A stretch of DNA of 64,000 nt from NCBI GenBank assembly GCA_964614915.1, contig CAZTNC010000002.1, positions 61,029 to 125,028 on the forward strand. The letters are read 5' to 3'. Below the pieces are notes generated by a model. It made no database searches. It saw only the letters and a list, made by a program, of their open reading frames with translations, and had not been told where the DNA came from. This document shows positions 36,416-44,641 of the stretch, one piece after another. The translations under genes and the position numbers were made by a program. The first letter of the stretch is position 1. Each line of letters starts with the position of its first letter. The stretch comes from WTFY01 sp964614915 (GTDB lineage: Bacteria > Pseudomonadota > Gammaproteobacteria > UBA4575).

Positions 36416-36973
36416 ATGCGTCATTACGAAATCGTGTTCCTGGTCCATCCAGACCAAAGTGGCCAGGTGCCAGCAATGATTGAACGCTATCGCTCAATCA
36501 TTGAGAAAGAGGGCAACGGCAAGGTCCACAGACTCGAGGACTGGGGCCGTTTGCAGCTCGCCTACCCAATCCAGAAAGTCCACAAGGCACACTATGTGCT
36601 GATGAACATCGAGTGTGGACAGGAGATCCTGAATGAAATGAACACAGCGTTTCGTTTCAACGATGCGGTGGTTCGCAATATGGTGATTTCCAGGAAGAAA
36701 GCGGTTACCGAACCTTCGCCGATGATGAAGATGATTGAAAGTGAAAAGGCTGAATCTGAAAGTCAGGATGCCGAGGAAAAGCCCAAGTCTCCCAAGAGTA
36801 CGGCGCAGTCTTCCGAGGAAAAACCGCAATCCCCCGAGGACAAGCCACAGCCTTCCGAAGAAAAGCCACAATCTTCCGAGGGAGAGTCCCCGCCTTCAGA
36901 GGAGAACGACAGTGGCCCGGATAAGAATACCGAAACAGAAGCCACGCCGGAGAATGCAAATGAAAATGAGTGA
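36416..36973 (+). CDS. rpsF: 30S ribosomal protein S6 with long acidic C-terminal extension
   Basis: S6 binds S18 in the 30S platform. Residues 1-100 are a complete S6 domain (MRHYEIVFLVHPDQSGQVP, LEDWGRLQLAYPIQKVHKAHYVL, FRFNDAVVRNMVI). From about residue 105 to 185 there is an unusual tail made of imperfect repeats of the type SEEKPQS/PEDKPQP, very rich in Glu, Ser, Pro and Lys. E. coli S6 carries only a short glutamate tail. AAGGAG precedes ATG 36416. No priB lies between rpsF and rpsR. Confidence 0.97.
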   Translation: MRHYEIVFLVHPDQSGQVPAMIERYRSIIEKEGNGKVHRLEDWGRLQLAYPIQKVHKAHYVLMNIECGQEILNEMNTAFRFNDAVVRNMVISRKKAVTEPSPMMKMIESEKAESESQDAEEKPKSPKSTAQSSEEKPQSPEDKPQPSEEKPQSSEGESPPSEENDSGPDKNTETEATPENANENE

Positions 36974-37032
36974 CTGTCCTTTGCAACGGATGTCTTGGCA
37001 GATCATGGCCAGCCTGGCAGGAGGATACTGAT

Positions 37033-37257
37033 ATGGCGAACTATTTCAGAAAAAGAAGGTACTGCCGTTTCACCGAGGAAGGTACCAAGGAGATTGACTA
37101 CAAAGATGTCAAGCTGCTGAAGGATTTTGTCAGTGAGGCGGGCAAGATTGTCCCGAGCCGTGTCACCGGAACAAAAGCGAGATACCAGCGCCAGCTGTCA
37201 AAGGCGATCAAACGGGCTCGTTATATTGCCCTGCTGCCATACAGCGATCAGCATTGA
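37033..37257 (+). CDS. rpsR: 30S ribosomal protein S18
   Basis: S18 pairs with S6 on the 30S platform. The sequence MANYFRKRRYCRFTEEG, with KIVPSRVTGTKARYQRQLSKAIKRARYIALLPY, is a complete S18. ATG 37033 has GGAGG at good spacing; an upstream in-frame start at 36970 is not supported. At 74 residues it is of usual length. Confidence 0.98.
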   Translation: MANYFRKRRYCRFTEEGTKEIDYKDVKLLKDFVSEAGKIVPSRVTGTKARYQRQLSKAIKRARYIALLPYSDQH

Positions 37258-37298
37258 GTGCTTTATATAAGCCGTACATGACTGATTCGTAATCGGCC

Positions 37299-38234
37299 AT
37301 GCGTTCGTTGGCGCGCTATATCCTCTCCGGACCGTTTCAGGCTGTGACGGTCGTGTTTTTCTTTGCATTGCTGTCATTTGTGTTCCCCTTCCTGATCATA
37401 TTCAGCGGCGGTGCGCTTGCACTGATCACTTTGAAAGTCGGGGCCCGGCACGCGATCCGTATTTTACTCATCTGCGTTGCACTGGTGGCGCTGAGCACCT
37501 GGCTGCTGCTGGGCAACCTCACCGCGGGCCCCTTGATCGTCTGGATATCCATCGTCGCCGTTGCCTATATGTACCAGCACTTCCAGTCACTCAGCATCGC
37601 ATTGCAGGCGCTGACCATTTTCGGAGCATTGCTCACGCTGCTCATTGCGGTCCTGTTCCCGGACCTGCAGGCCGAGTGGCTGCTCTACCTGACGAACCTC
37701 TTGGAGGCAATCAAACAGGGTCCGTCCTTCCAGATCATGATGCAGAGTGCAAATCTCAGTCTTGAGCAGGCTGAACAATACCTGCCCGGAATCGCCTCTT
37801 TGATGACCGGCATGGTCGTCGCCGTGTACCTGTTGACGGTCAGTGTCACGTCGTCCTTCGGCGGCTGGTGGAATGACTTGCTGGATGATGCGCAGGCTTT
37901 TCACAAGGAATTTGTGCGCTTCAACCTGGGGCGGACGCTGGCAATCGCGGCGGCCTTGTTTGCGGTTGTGGCCTTCAGCGCCAAGGCTGCCGTTTTCTGG
38001 CAGTTGACGATTGTATGCCTCAGTATGTTCTTCTTGCAGGGTCTGGGCCTTGCGCATGCTGTCATCGGGGCATTTTCAAAGCCCCTGCTGGGTTTTGTGA
38101 CCGTGTACGGCCTGCTCTTTATCGTGACCCCGCAAATGATGCTGGTGCTTGCATCGGCCGGTGTGCTGGATGGCTTCGTGGATTTCCGCAAGCGATTCAT
38201 GAAATCTGACCGGGACATGGACAACCGTTTATAA
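37299..38234 (+). CDS. DUF2232 family integral membrane protein
   Basis: This 311-residue protein has about seven to eight hydrophobic segments, for example LSFVFPFLIIFSGGALALITL, IRILLICVALVALSTWLLLG and LFAVVAFSAKAAVFWQL. A DUF2232 membrane protein between rpsR and rplI is a known arrangement in several gammaproteobacteria. Its function is unknown. The gene starts 41 bases after rpsR and ends 30 bases before rplI. Confidence 0.88.
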   Translation: MRSLARYILSGPFQAVTVVFFFALLSFVFPFLIIFSGGALALITLKVGARHAIRILLICVALVALSTWLLLGNLTAGPLIVWISIVAVAYMYQHFQSLSIALQALTIFGALLTLLIAVLFPDLQAEWLLYLTNLLEAIKQGPSFQIMMQSANLSLEQAEQYLPGIASLMTGMVVAVYLLTVSVTSSFGGWWNDLLDDAQAFHKEFVRFNLGRTLAIAAALFAVVAFSAKAAVFWQLTIVCLSMFFLQGLGLAHAVIGAFSKPLLGFVTVYGLLFIVTPQMMLVLASAGVLDGFVDFRKRFMKSDRDMDNRL

Positions 38235-38235
38235 T
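38230..38235 (+). promoter_or_regulatory. TATAAT box upstream of rplI
   Basis: A perfect TATAAT at 38230-38235 overlaps the DUF2232 stop and lies 30 bases before the rplI start. A possible -35 (TCTGAC at 38205-38210) is weak and 19 bases away. An internal promoter for rplI-dnaB is possible. Confidence 0.3.
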
Positions 38236-38264
38236 GAACCTTTGCCGAGAAAGAGAGATACAAG

Positions 38265-38717
38265 ATGGAAGTGATTTTGCTTGAGAAAGTGGACAACCTC
38301 GGAGACCTGGGCGAAAAAGTCAGGGTCCGCCCGGGATATGCGCGCAATTACCTTGTGCCCAGTGGCAAGGCCAAGGTTGCGACGGCGGAAAACCTGGCCG
38401 AGTTCGAGGCGCGGCGCGCGGAGCTGGAGAAGATGGCAGCAGACTCGCTGGTTGCGGCAGAGGCCCGCAAGGCTGAACTGGACGGGTTTTTACTTACGAT
38501 CACGGCAAAATCCGCCGGCGAGGAGGGCAAGCTGTTCGGTTCAGTGGGGACCGTGGATATTGCCCAGGCACTGAGCGATGCAGGAAAGCCGGTTGAAAAA
38601 AAGGAAATCCGCCTACCGTCCGGCGTGTACAAGCAGGCCGGCGAATACCAGGTCGATATCCGCTTACACACGGACGTGATCGCCACGATCAACCTGAAGA
38701 TTGTTCCCGAAGAATGA
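38265..38717 (+). CDS. rplI: 50S ribosomal protein L9
   Basis: L9 binds 23S rRNA and reaches out from the 50S subunit, affecting frame maintenance. The N-terminal domain MEVILLEKVDNLGDLGEKVRVRPGYARNYLVP is diagnostic; a long connecting helix and the C-terminal domain with GKLFGSVGTVDIAQAL follow. The length of 150 residues is normal. GAGAGA lies upstream of ATG 38265. Confidence 0.98.
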   Translation: MEVILLEKVDNLGDLGEKVRVRPGYARNYLVPSGKAKVATAENLAEFEARRAELEKMAADSLVAAEARKAELDGFLLTITAKSAGEEGKLFGSVGTVDIAQALSDAGKPVEKKEIRLPSGVYKQAGEYQVDIRLHTDVIATINLKIVPEE

Positions 38718-38769
38718 TCGGCCAATTTCATGAACCTTGGCAGGGGCTGGGAGGACACCGGAAAATATT

Positions 38770-40170
38770 GTGGCCGAAGTGACGAAAACGGGACCCGACT
38801 ACGGCGTGACCTATGCCGAGAACCTGCGCACACCCCCGTATTCACTGGAAGCTGAGCAGGCGGTCCTCGGCGGGCTGATCCTGGATAACTCCGCCTGGGA
38901 CCAGGTCGCAGACAAGATCAATGAGGATGATTTTCATCTTTTCAATCATCGCCTGATTTTCCGGGCCATCGGGGAGCTGGTCGACAAGCGTCAGGTATTC
39001 GATGTTCTGACCCTGTCAGACCTACTTCGCCAGAGAAGCGAAATCGAGAACACCAACGTCTTGGCGTACCTCGGGACTCTGGCAAACGACATTCCGAGCG
39101 CTTCGAATATCAGGGCCTATGCGGATATCGTGCGGGAAAAATCCGTTTTCCGGCAGTTGGTCCAGGTGGGCAATGAAATCGCTGCAAGCGGTCTTTCACC
39201 GGATGGCAAGGATATCCGGAATCTGCTGGATGAGGCAGAGCAGAAGATCTTCCAAATCACCGACCGCAGCGCGCAGTCCGGGCAAGGCTTTGTCAACATC
39301 CGGTCTTTGCTCAAAACAACGGTTGAGCAGATCGACGAGTTGTCCGAACGCGCAGACCACATCACCGGTATCCCCAGTGGCTTTACTGAGTTCGACGAAA
39401 AAACGGCAGGCCTGCAGGACGGGGACCTGGTCATCATTGCCGGGCGGCCTTCCATGGGCAAGACAAGTTTTGCCATGAACATCGTGGAGTACGCGGCGCT
39501 TCAGACAAAAATCAACGTGGCCATTTTCAGCATGGAAATGCCCGGTCGTTCCCTGACCATGCGCATGCTTTCTTCCATGGGCCGGATTGATCAGCAACGG
39601 GTGCGCACCGGCAAGTTGATAGACGAGGATTGGCCTCGCCTGACCAGTGCGGTATCGGTGCTGTCGGAAGCTAATCTGTTCATTGATGATTCCGCGGTGT
39701 TGTCACCGACGGAATTGCGGGCGCGTGCCCGCCGCTTGAAACGCGAGCACGGCTTGTCGCTGATCGTTGTGGATTACCTGCAGCTCATGACGGTTGGGGG
39801 AACCACCGAGAACCGTGCGACCGAAATTTCCGAGATATGCCGCTCGTTGAAGGCACTAGCCAAGGAACTGGATGTGCCGGTAGTTGCATTGTCCCAGTTA
39901 AACCGCAGCCTGGAGCAGCGTTCGGACAAGCGGCCGGTGATGTCCGACCTGCGTGAGTCGGGAGCGATTGAGCAGGATGCGGACCTGATCGTCTTCATCT
40001 ATCGCGACGAGCTGTACCGTGAAGACTCCCCCGATCAGGGGACGGCCGAGATCATCGTCGGCAAGCAGCGAAACGGCCCCATATTCAAGACCCGGCTCAC
40101 TTTTTTGGGCCAGTACACACGTTTTGAAAATTATATCCCCGAGATCCAGACCGGCGACCATTTTCCGTAG
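38770..40170 (+). CDS. dnaB: Replicative DNA helicase DnaB
   Basis: DnaB is the hexameric 5'-3' helicase at the replication fork. The N-terminal domain shows PPYSLEAEQAVLGGLILDN, and the RecA-like motor has the P-loop GRPSMGKTSFAMN. IVVDYLQLM and the later VALSQLNRSLEQRSDKRP and RESGAIEQDADL are classical DnaB motifs. There is no ATG near the start. GTG 38770 gives 466 residues, with GGAGG somewhat far upstream; TTG 38737 would add 11 residues. No intein is seen. Confidence 0.96.
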   Translation: MAEVTKTGPDYGVTYAENLRTPPYSLEAEQAVLGGLILDNSAWDQVADKINEDDFHLFNHRLIFRAIGELVDKRQVFDVLTLSDLLRQRSEIENTNVLAYLGTLANDIPSASNIRAYADIVREKSVFRQLVQVGNEIAASGLSPDGKDIRNLLDEAEQKIFQITDRSAQSGQGFVNIRSLLKTTVEQIDELSERADHITGIPSGFTEFDEKTAGLQDGDLVIIAGRPSMGKTSFAMNIVEYAALQTKINVAIFSMEMPGRSLTMRMLSSMGRIDQQRVRTGKLIDEDWPRLTSAVSVLSEANLFIDDSAVLSPTELRARARRLKREHGLSLIVVDYLQLMTVGGTTENRATEISEICRSLKALAKELDVPVVALSQLNRSLEQRSDKRPVMSDLRESGAIEQDADLIVFIYRDELYREDSPDQGTAEIIVGKQRNGPIFKTRLTFLGQYTRFENYIPEIQTGDHFP

Positions 40171-40178
40171 CCTGCCAT

Positions 40179-41852
40179 ATGGAAAAAATCTGGCTAAAAA
40201 ATTACCCGGAAGGTATCCCCGAATTCGTTGAACTGGACCAGTATGTGTCGCTGGCCCAGTTGCTGGAGGAAGCTGCCGCACGCTACGGTCATCTGCCGGC
40301 TTTTGAGAACCGGGGTGTTCGCATGAGTTTCTCGGCGCTCAATGTCGAGAGCCGCAACTTTGCCGCCTACCTGCAGGCCGAGATGAATCTGCAAAAAGGG
40401 GATCGTGTTGCAGTCATGCTCCCCAATCTTCTGCAGTTTCCGGTCGCAATGTTCGGCATCCTGCGCGCGGGGCTGGCAGCCGTCAATATCAATCCCCTGT
40501 ATACCTCGAGAGAACTTGGGGAAGCGCTGAAAAAGTCTGAGGCGAAGGCCATCGTCGTTTTGGAAAACTTTGCGAGCGTGCTGGCCGAGGTGGTTAATGA
40601 CAGCTGCGTCGACCATGTGATTATTTCGAGTGTGGGAGATTTGCTCAGTTTTCCCGAATCCCTTGTTGTAAATTTTGTGCTGAAGCACGTGCAGCACAAA
40701 ATTCCCGAATACGAACTGGAGAATGCGGTATTTTTCAATGAGGCACTGGCTGTCGGCCGTGACAGGCGATTCATCAAACCATCGCTCACCCCGGACGATG
40801 TCGCTTTCCTGCAATTGACGGGTGGGACGACAGGTTCGGCGAAACTGGCAATCCTCACGCATGGCAACCTGCTCTCGAACATTGCGCAGGTTGATGCATG
40901 GTTCAAGCAGGTTCTGGAAGAAGGCAAGGAAATCGCGATAACGGCATTGCCGCTGTACCATATATTCTCCCTGACTGCGAATTGCTTCTTGTTTGTCCAC
41001 CTCGGAGGACTGTGCCATCTGATCACCAATCCCCGCGACATGAAAGGCTTTGTGAGGGAGCTCTCTGAGGTGAAATTCTCCGTGATCACCGGGGTCAACA
41101 CCCTGTACAACGGGTTGCTGAACACGGAGGGGTTTTCGGCACTGGATTTTTCGAGTCTCAAGATCTCTTTGGGAGGCGGTATGGCCGTTCAGGAAGCTGT
41201 GGCCGAAAGGTGGCAGGAGGTCACGGGCTGTGTGCTTGCCGAGGCGTACGGCCTGACAGAAACTTCCCCGGCCGTGACGGTCAACCCGCTGGATCTCGAA
41301 AAATTCAACGGCAAGATCGGGTTGCCAGTTCCGAACACGGAGATTTGCATACGCGATGACGACGGCAAGGATCTCGGTGTGGGGGAGGCCGGTGAACTTT
41401 GCGTTCGCGGGCCCCAGGTAATGCAGGGCTACCTGAACGACCCGGAGGAAACCAGGAATGCGCTGAGCGAGGATGGCTGGCTGCACACCGGTGACATTGC
41501 CATGGTGGACGATGGCGGATTCGTAAGCATTGTCGATCGCAAGAAAGACATGATTCTGGTTTCGGGATTCAACGTCTATCCCAACGAGGTCGAACAGGTC
41601 GTGGCCGCCCACGAGGGTGTGCTGGAGGTTGCGGCCATCGGAGTGGAGGATCCGTCCTCAGGTGAGGTTGTAAAACTCTGCATCGTAAAAAAAGATCCCG
41701 CGTTGACCGAGGAGGATGTGCTGGAGTTCTGCAAAGACCGCTTGACCCGCTACAAGTGGCCCAAGCACATTGAGTTTTATACCGAGTTGCCCAAGACCAA
41801 CGTAGGCAAGATCCTGCGACGCTCTCTGCGTGAAAAGAAACCGCCCGGATAG
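40179..41852 (+). CDS. fadD: Long-chain fatty-acid--CoA ligase
   Basis: FadD activates fatty acids to acyl-CoA through an acyl-adenylate. The AMP-binding motif LQLTGGTTGSAKLAILTHGN is near the middle. AEAYGLTETSPAV and the hinge region GWLHTGDIAMVDDGGFVSIVDRKKDMI follow, and the C-terminal catalytic lysine is expected in the PKTNVGKILRRSL block. The 557 residues match FadD. It starts eight bases after dnaB, an uncommon pairing, and is convergent with ispG. Confidence 0.95.
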   Translation: MEKIWLKNYPEGIPEFVELDQYVSLAQLLEEAAARYGHLPAFENRGVRMSFSALNVESRNFAAYLQAEMNLQKGDRVAVMLPNLLQFPVAMFGILRAGLAAVNINPLYTSRELGEALKKSEAKAIVVLENFASVLAEVVNDSCVDHVIISSVGDLLSFPESLVVNFVLKHVQHKIPEYELENAVFFNEALAVGRDRRFIKPSLTPDDVAFLQLTGGTTGSAKLAILTHGNLLSNIAQVDAWFKQVLEEGKEIAITALPLYHIFSLTANCFLFVHLGGLCHLITNPRDMKGFVRELSEVKFSVITGVNTLYNGLLNTEGFSALDFSSLKISLGGGMAVQEAVAERWQEVTGCVLAEAYGLTETSPAVTVNPLDLEKFNGKIGLPVPNTEICIRDDDGKDLGVGEAGELCVRGPQVMQGYLNDPEETRNALSEDGWLHTGDIAMVDDGGFVSIVDRKKDMILVSGFNVYPNEVEQVVAAHEGVLEVAAIGVEDPSSGEVVKLCIVKKDPALTEEDVLEFCKDRLTRYKWPKHIEFYTELPKTNVGKILRRSLREKKPPG

Positions 41853-41886
41853 GTCACACGGTTTCGACAGAGACCGGTGAAGACGC

Positions 41887-43125
41887 TCAGTTCAGTGATT
41901 GCCCAGGGTGTTTCACGGGGTGGTAGTGGTTGGCCACGTATTCCTGCACGATATTCTGGAATTCCTCTGCGATGTTGTCCCCCCGAAGCGTTGTGAACTT
42001 GCTTCCATCCACGTGCACGATCGCCACAGGAGCTTCACCCGTGCCCGGCAGGCTGATGCCAATGTCCGCATGCTTGCTTTCGCCTGGCCCGTTCACCACA
42101 CAACCCATGACCGCAACCTTCATGGTTTCCACTCCCGGATACTGCAGCTTCCAGACCGGCATGTTTTCCTGTAAATAACCTTGAATGCCAGCTGCCAGAT
42201 GCTGGAAGTATTCGCTGGTCGTACGACCACAGCCGGGGCAGGCGGTCACAGAGGGCATGAATGAGCGAAGGTCCAGCGTTTGCAGGATTTGCTGGGCAAC
42301 ACGCACTTCCCGGGTGCGGTCGCCGCCCGGCTCCGGAGTCAGGGATATCCGGATCGTATCCCCGATCCCTTCCTGCAGCAATACGGACAGTGCAGCTGTG
42401 GAAGCGACCACTCCCTTGGTGCCCATCCCGGCTTCTGTCAAACCCAGGTGCAGCGCGTAATCACAGCGCGAGGCGAGATCACGGTACACACTGACCAGCG
42501 CCGGTACTTCACTCAACTTGCATGACAGGATGATCTTGTTGTGCGCCAAACCTATCTGTTCAGCCAGTGCAGCACTTTCCAGGGCCGAGGCAATCAGGGA
42601 TTCATGCATCACTTCGGGAAGCGACTTGGGCTTCGGCAATTCGGAGTTTTCATCCAGCTTTCTGGCCAGCAGGTCCTGGTCTAGGCTGCCCCAGTTGACC
42701 CCGATCCGGACTGGCTTGTCATGCTGGCACGCTATTTCCACGATCTCGCCAAACTGCTTGTCGTGCAGGTTGCCCCGGCCCACATTGCCGGGGTTAATGC
42801 GATATTTGTCGAGCGCTTGGGCACATTCGGAATACTTTTTCAGCAGGCGATTGCCGTTGAAATGAAAATCGCCCACCAGAGGCACATCAACCCCCCGGGC
42901 TGACAACTGCTCCCGTATGTCTGGTACGGCACGAGCGGCTTCCTTGTCGTTGACAGTGAGGCGCACAATTTCCGAACCAGCCTCGGCCAGCGCGGCAACC
43001 TGCTCTACCGTGCGCTCAATGTCGGCAGTATGGGTATTGGTCATGGACTGCACGACAATCGGGGCCTGTCCGCCCACCGTGACGTTACCAATCTGTACTG
43101 CTGTGCTTGTACGTCGAGTGATCAC
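41887..43125 (-). CDS. ispG: 4-hydroxy-3-methylbut-2-en-1-yl diphosphate synthase (flavodoxin)
   Basis: IspG is the [4Fe-4S] enzyme of the MEP isoprenoid pathway that converts MEcPP to HMBPP. The N-terminal TIM-barrel block VQIGNVTVGGQAPIVVQSMTNTH is diagnostic when split as VGGQAPIVVQSMTN. The cluster region has CPGCGRTTSEYF and MGCVVNGPGESKHADIGI. Its 412 residues fit the bacterial form. It is convergent with fadD. Confidence 0.97.
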   Translation of the reverse strand: MITRRTSTAVQIGNVTVGGQAPIVVQSMTNTHTADIERTVEQVAALAEAGSEIVRLTVNDKEAARAVPDIREQLSARGVDVPLVGDFHFNGNRLLKKYSECAQALDKYRINPGNVGRGNLHDKQFGEIVEIACQHDKPVRIGVNWGSLDQDLLARKLDENSELPKPKSLPEVMHESLIASALESAALAEQIGLAHNKIILSCKLSEVPALVSVYRDLASRCDYALHLGLTEAGMGTKGVVASTAALSVLLQEGIGDTIRISLTPEPGGDRTREVRVAQQILQTLDLRSFMPSVTACPGCGRTTSEYFQHLAAGIQGYLQENMPVWKLQYPGVETMKVAVMGCVVNGPGESKHADIGISLPGTGEAPVAIVHVDGSKFTTLRGDNIAEEFQNIVQEYVANHYHPVKHPGQSLN

Positions 43126-43388
43126 TATTGTCTCCTCGTCATCCAGCGACTGTGAACCGGGAATTACAGATTCAATTGTATCTGATCTGTATCCAGCCGT
43201 AATCTATCATGTGCGGCCAATGCAGCGCGGAAATCCGGTTTCAAACCATCAGATTTTCAGTTCAGAACGGCGTAGCTCGAATAAAGCCCTGCAAGCGGTT
43301 ACAAAGTGATAAATGATCAGGCCGCCAGACATCGAAACAAGTTTGAGGCCATACCGGCGACAGGATGTTGAAATGAGTAGAAATTCAG

Positions 43389-43982
43389 CTATTTCCTGAA
43401 TTCGACCAGATAAATTGCTATGCCAAGGCCAATCAAGGCGATTTCAACTGCACTGATGCACAGCAGCATGAATGTGATTCTTCTAGCGGAGGGTTTCATG
43501 CGTTGCCATACCCGTTTTTTGTAATACCGCCAGGGGCTGAACCATGCCCATCGCTGCCACTGCAGCAAGTAATGCTGAATTTCCTCTGCCCATTTGGTCA
43601 GACTTCTGTCGACTTCGCCGAGCCGGTCCAATCGTTCTGACTCAGGAATACCTTCATACCTCTCTTCGATCACGATGGATGAGCCCTCAGGGGATTCCTG
43701 GACAGTGATACGTGTGCTGGATTTCAGGCACTGCGAGTAGTCGATCTCAAGACCGTCCGGGACAGGTCTCACAGTCAATTCGGTATCGATCTCGAAACCG
43801 GGGGTTTGGCTGTGATTTATGGCATGCAGGCGGTACTGTCTTGCAGAGATTGTTTCCCACCCCTTGAATACCAGATAAGGGTTGATACGAAACAGTCGTT
43901 CCACATCCTGGAAGAATTCCAACAGGGTCGTCGGCTCCAGTGGCGATTTAAATTGTACCCAGGCCTTGTCTTCCGGGTTCAT
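43389..43982 (-). CDS. SRPBCC-like protein with C-terminal membrane anchor
   Basis: The first about 130 residues resemble a START/SRPBCC ligand-binding or polyketide-cyclase-like fold (VQFKSPLEPTTLLEFFQDVERLFRI). A basic region, WSPWRYYKKRVW-like (FSPWRYYKKRVWQRMKP), follows, and then one hydrophobic segment (FMLLCISAVEIALIGLGIAIYLV) near the C-terminus. ATG 43982 has AGAGGG eight bases upstream; an in-frame ATG at 44018 overlaps the usp gene. I infer a membrane-tethered lipid or small-molecule binding protein; the function is not known. Confidence 0.7.
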   Translation of the reverse strand: MNPEDKAWVQFKSPLEPTTLLEFFQDVERLFRINPYLVFKGWETISARQYRLHAINHSQTPGFEIDTELTVRPVPDGLEIDYSQCLKSSTRITVQESPEGSSIVIEERYEGIPESERLDRLGEVDRSLTKWAEEIQHYLLQWQRWAWFSPWRYYKKRVWQRMKPSARRITFMLLCISAVEIALIGLGIAIYLVEFRK

Positions 43983-43995
43983 CGACGGGCCCTCT

Positions 43996-44454
43996 TTAGC
44001 CACAAGGATGGGGTACAACCAGTAGAGGAGTTTTCAGTTCCCGGGTGACGTGCCGGGTCATCATTCGTGAACGCAAGCCCCTCAATGTCCTTGGCCGGGG
44101 CGAGCCCATTACAACTAAATCGTAGGCTGACTGCTCGCAGGCATCCGTCAAGCAGCGGTCCGGCTTGCCCAAGACGACCTCATGAGCTGCATCAGCACTT
44201 GTCTTCGCCAGCCGGTTCTGAATCCGCTCGACATGCTGGCTCATCTCGTGACTCAATTCCATCTCGAGATAATGCTCGAACCGCTTGCGGGTTGAGCTGT
44301 TGTTCAACCAGTCATCTCCAAGCATATCCTTCCAGAATTCGGGTATGACCAGCAAGTGGGTAACCCGGACTCCAGGTGCGCACATTTCAAGCACTTTATT
44401 TTCTGCAGCAAGGGCTCCCTTGGTCCCGTGGCTTGCGAGCAGGATGTTTTTCAT
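43996..44454 (-). CDS. Universal stress protein family (UspA-like)
   Basis: The fold is that of the Usp family: the N-terminal MKNILLASHGTKGALAAENK replaces the usual Asp-containing strand. The C-terminal block YDLVVMGSPRPRTLRGLRSRMMTRHVTRELKTPLLVVP corresponds to the ATP-binding G-2x-G-9x-G(S/T) region, although the glycines are partly replaced by Arg. ATP binding is therefore uncertain. The 152 residues are normal. It lies between a 42-residue membrane peptide gene and the SRPBCC-like gene, all on the minus strand. Confidence 0.88.
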   Translation of the reverse strand: MKNILLASHGTKGALAAENKVLEMCAPGVRVTHLLVIPEFWKDMLGDDWLNNSSTRKRFEHYLEMELSHEMSQHVERIQNRLAKTSADAAHEVVLGKPDRCLTDACEQSAYDLVVMGSPRPRTLRGLRSRMMTRHVTRELKTPLLVVPHPCG

Positions 44455-44487
44455 GATCCGTCTGATCGAAGTACGTAAATGTTGTGG

Positions 44488-44616
44488 CTAGTAAACGATA
44501 TAAACGACCAGGGCGATCACCAGGGCAAGGATCAGCGCCATCAAATCTTCCCGGCGATCGCTGTTGAAGATCGACAGTGCACTGCCTCGATCAAATTCTT
44601 TTTGACTTTCATTCAT
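44488..44616 (-). CDS. Small membrane peptide, 42 residues
   Basis: A complete short frame begins at ATG 44616, with AGGAG about six bases upstream. It encodes a polar N-terminus (MNESQKEFDRGSALSIF) and one hydrophobic helix (LMALILALVIALVVYIVY) that reaches the C-terminus. It sits 25 bases after the YeiH-like gene and 33 bases before usp in the same orientation. The ribosome site and the clean charge-hydrophobic layout support a real single-span peptide. I do not recognise a family. Confidence 0.7.
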   Translation of the reverse strand: MNESQKEFDRGSALSIFNSDRREDLMALILALVIALVVYIVY

Positions 44617-44641
44617 GGGGAACTCCTGGGCAATTTTTCAT

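Noticed and set aside
40194..41612. 472-codon minus-strand frame opposite fadD
   Set aside because: It is an antisense shadow of fadD; the composition mirrors that gene and no motifs are present.
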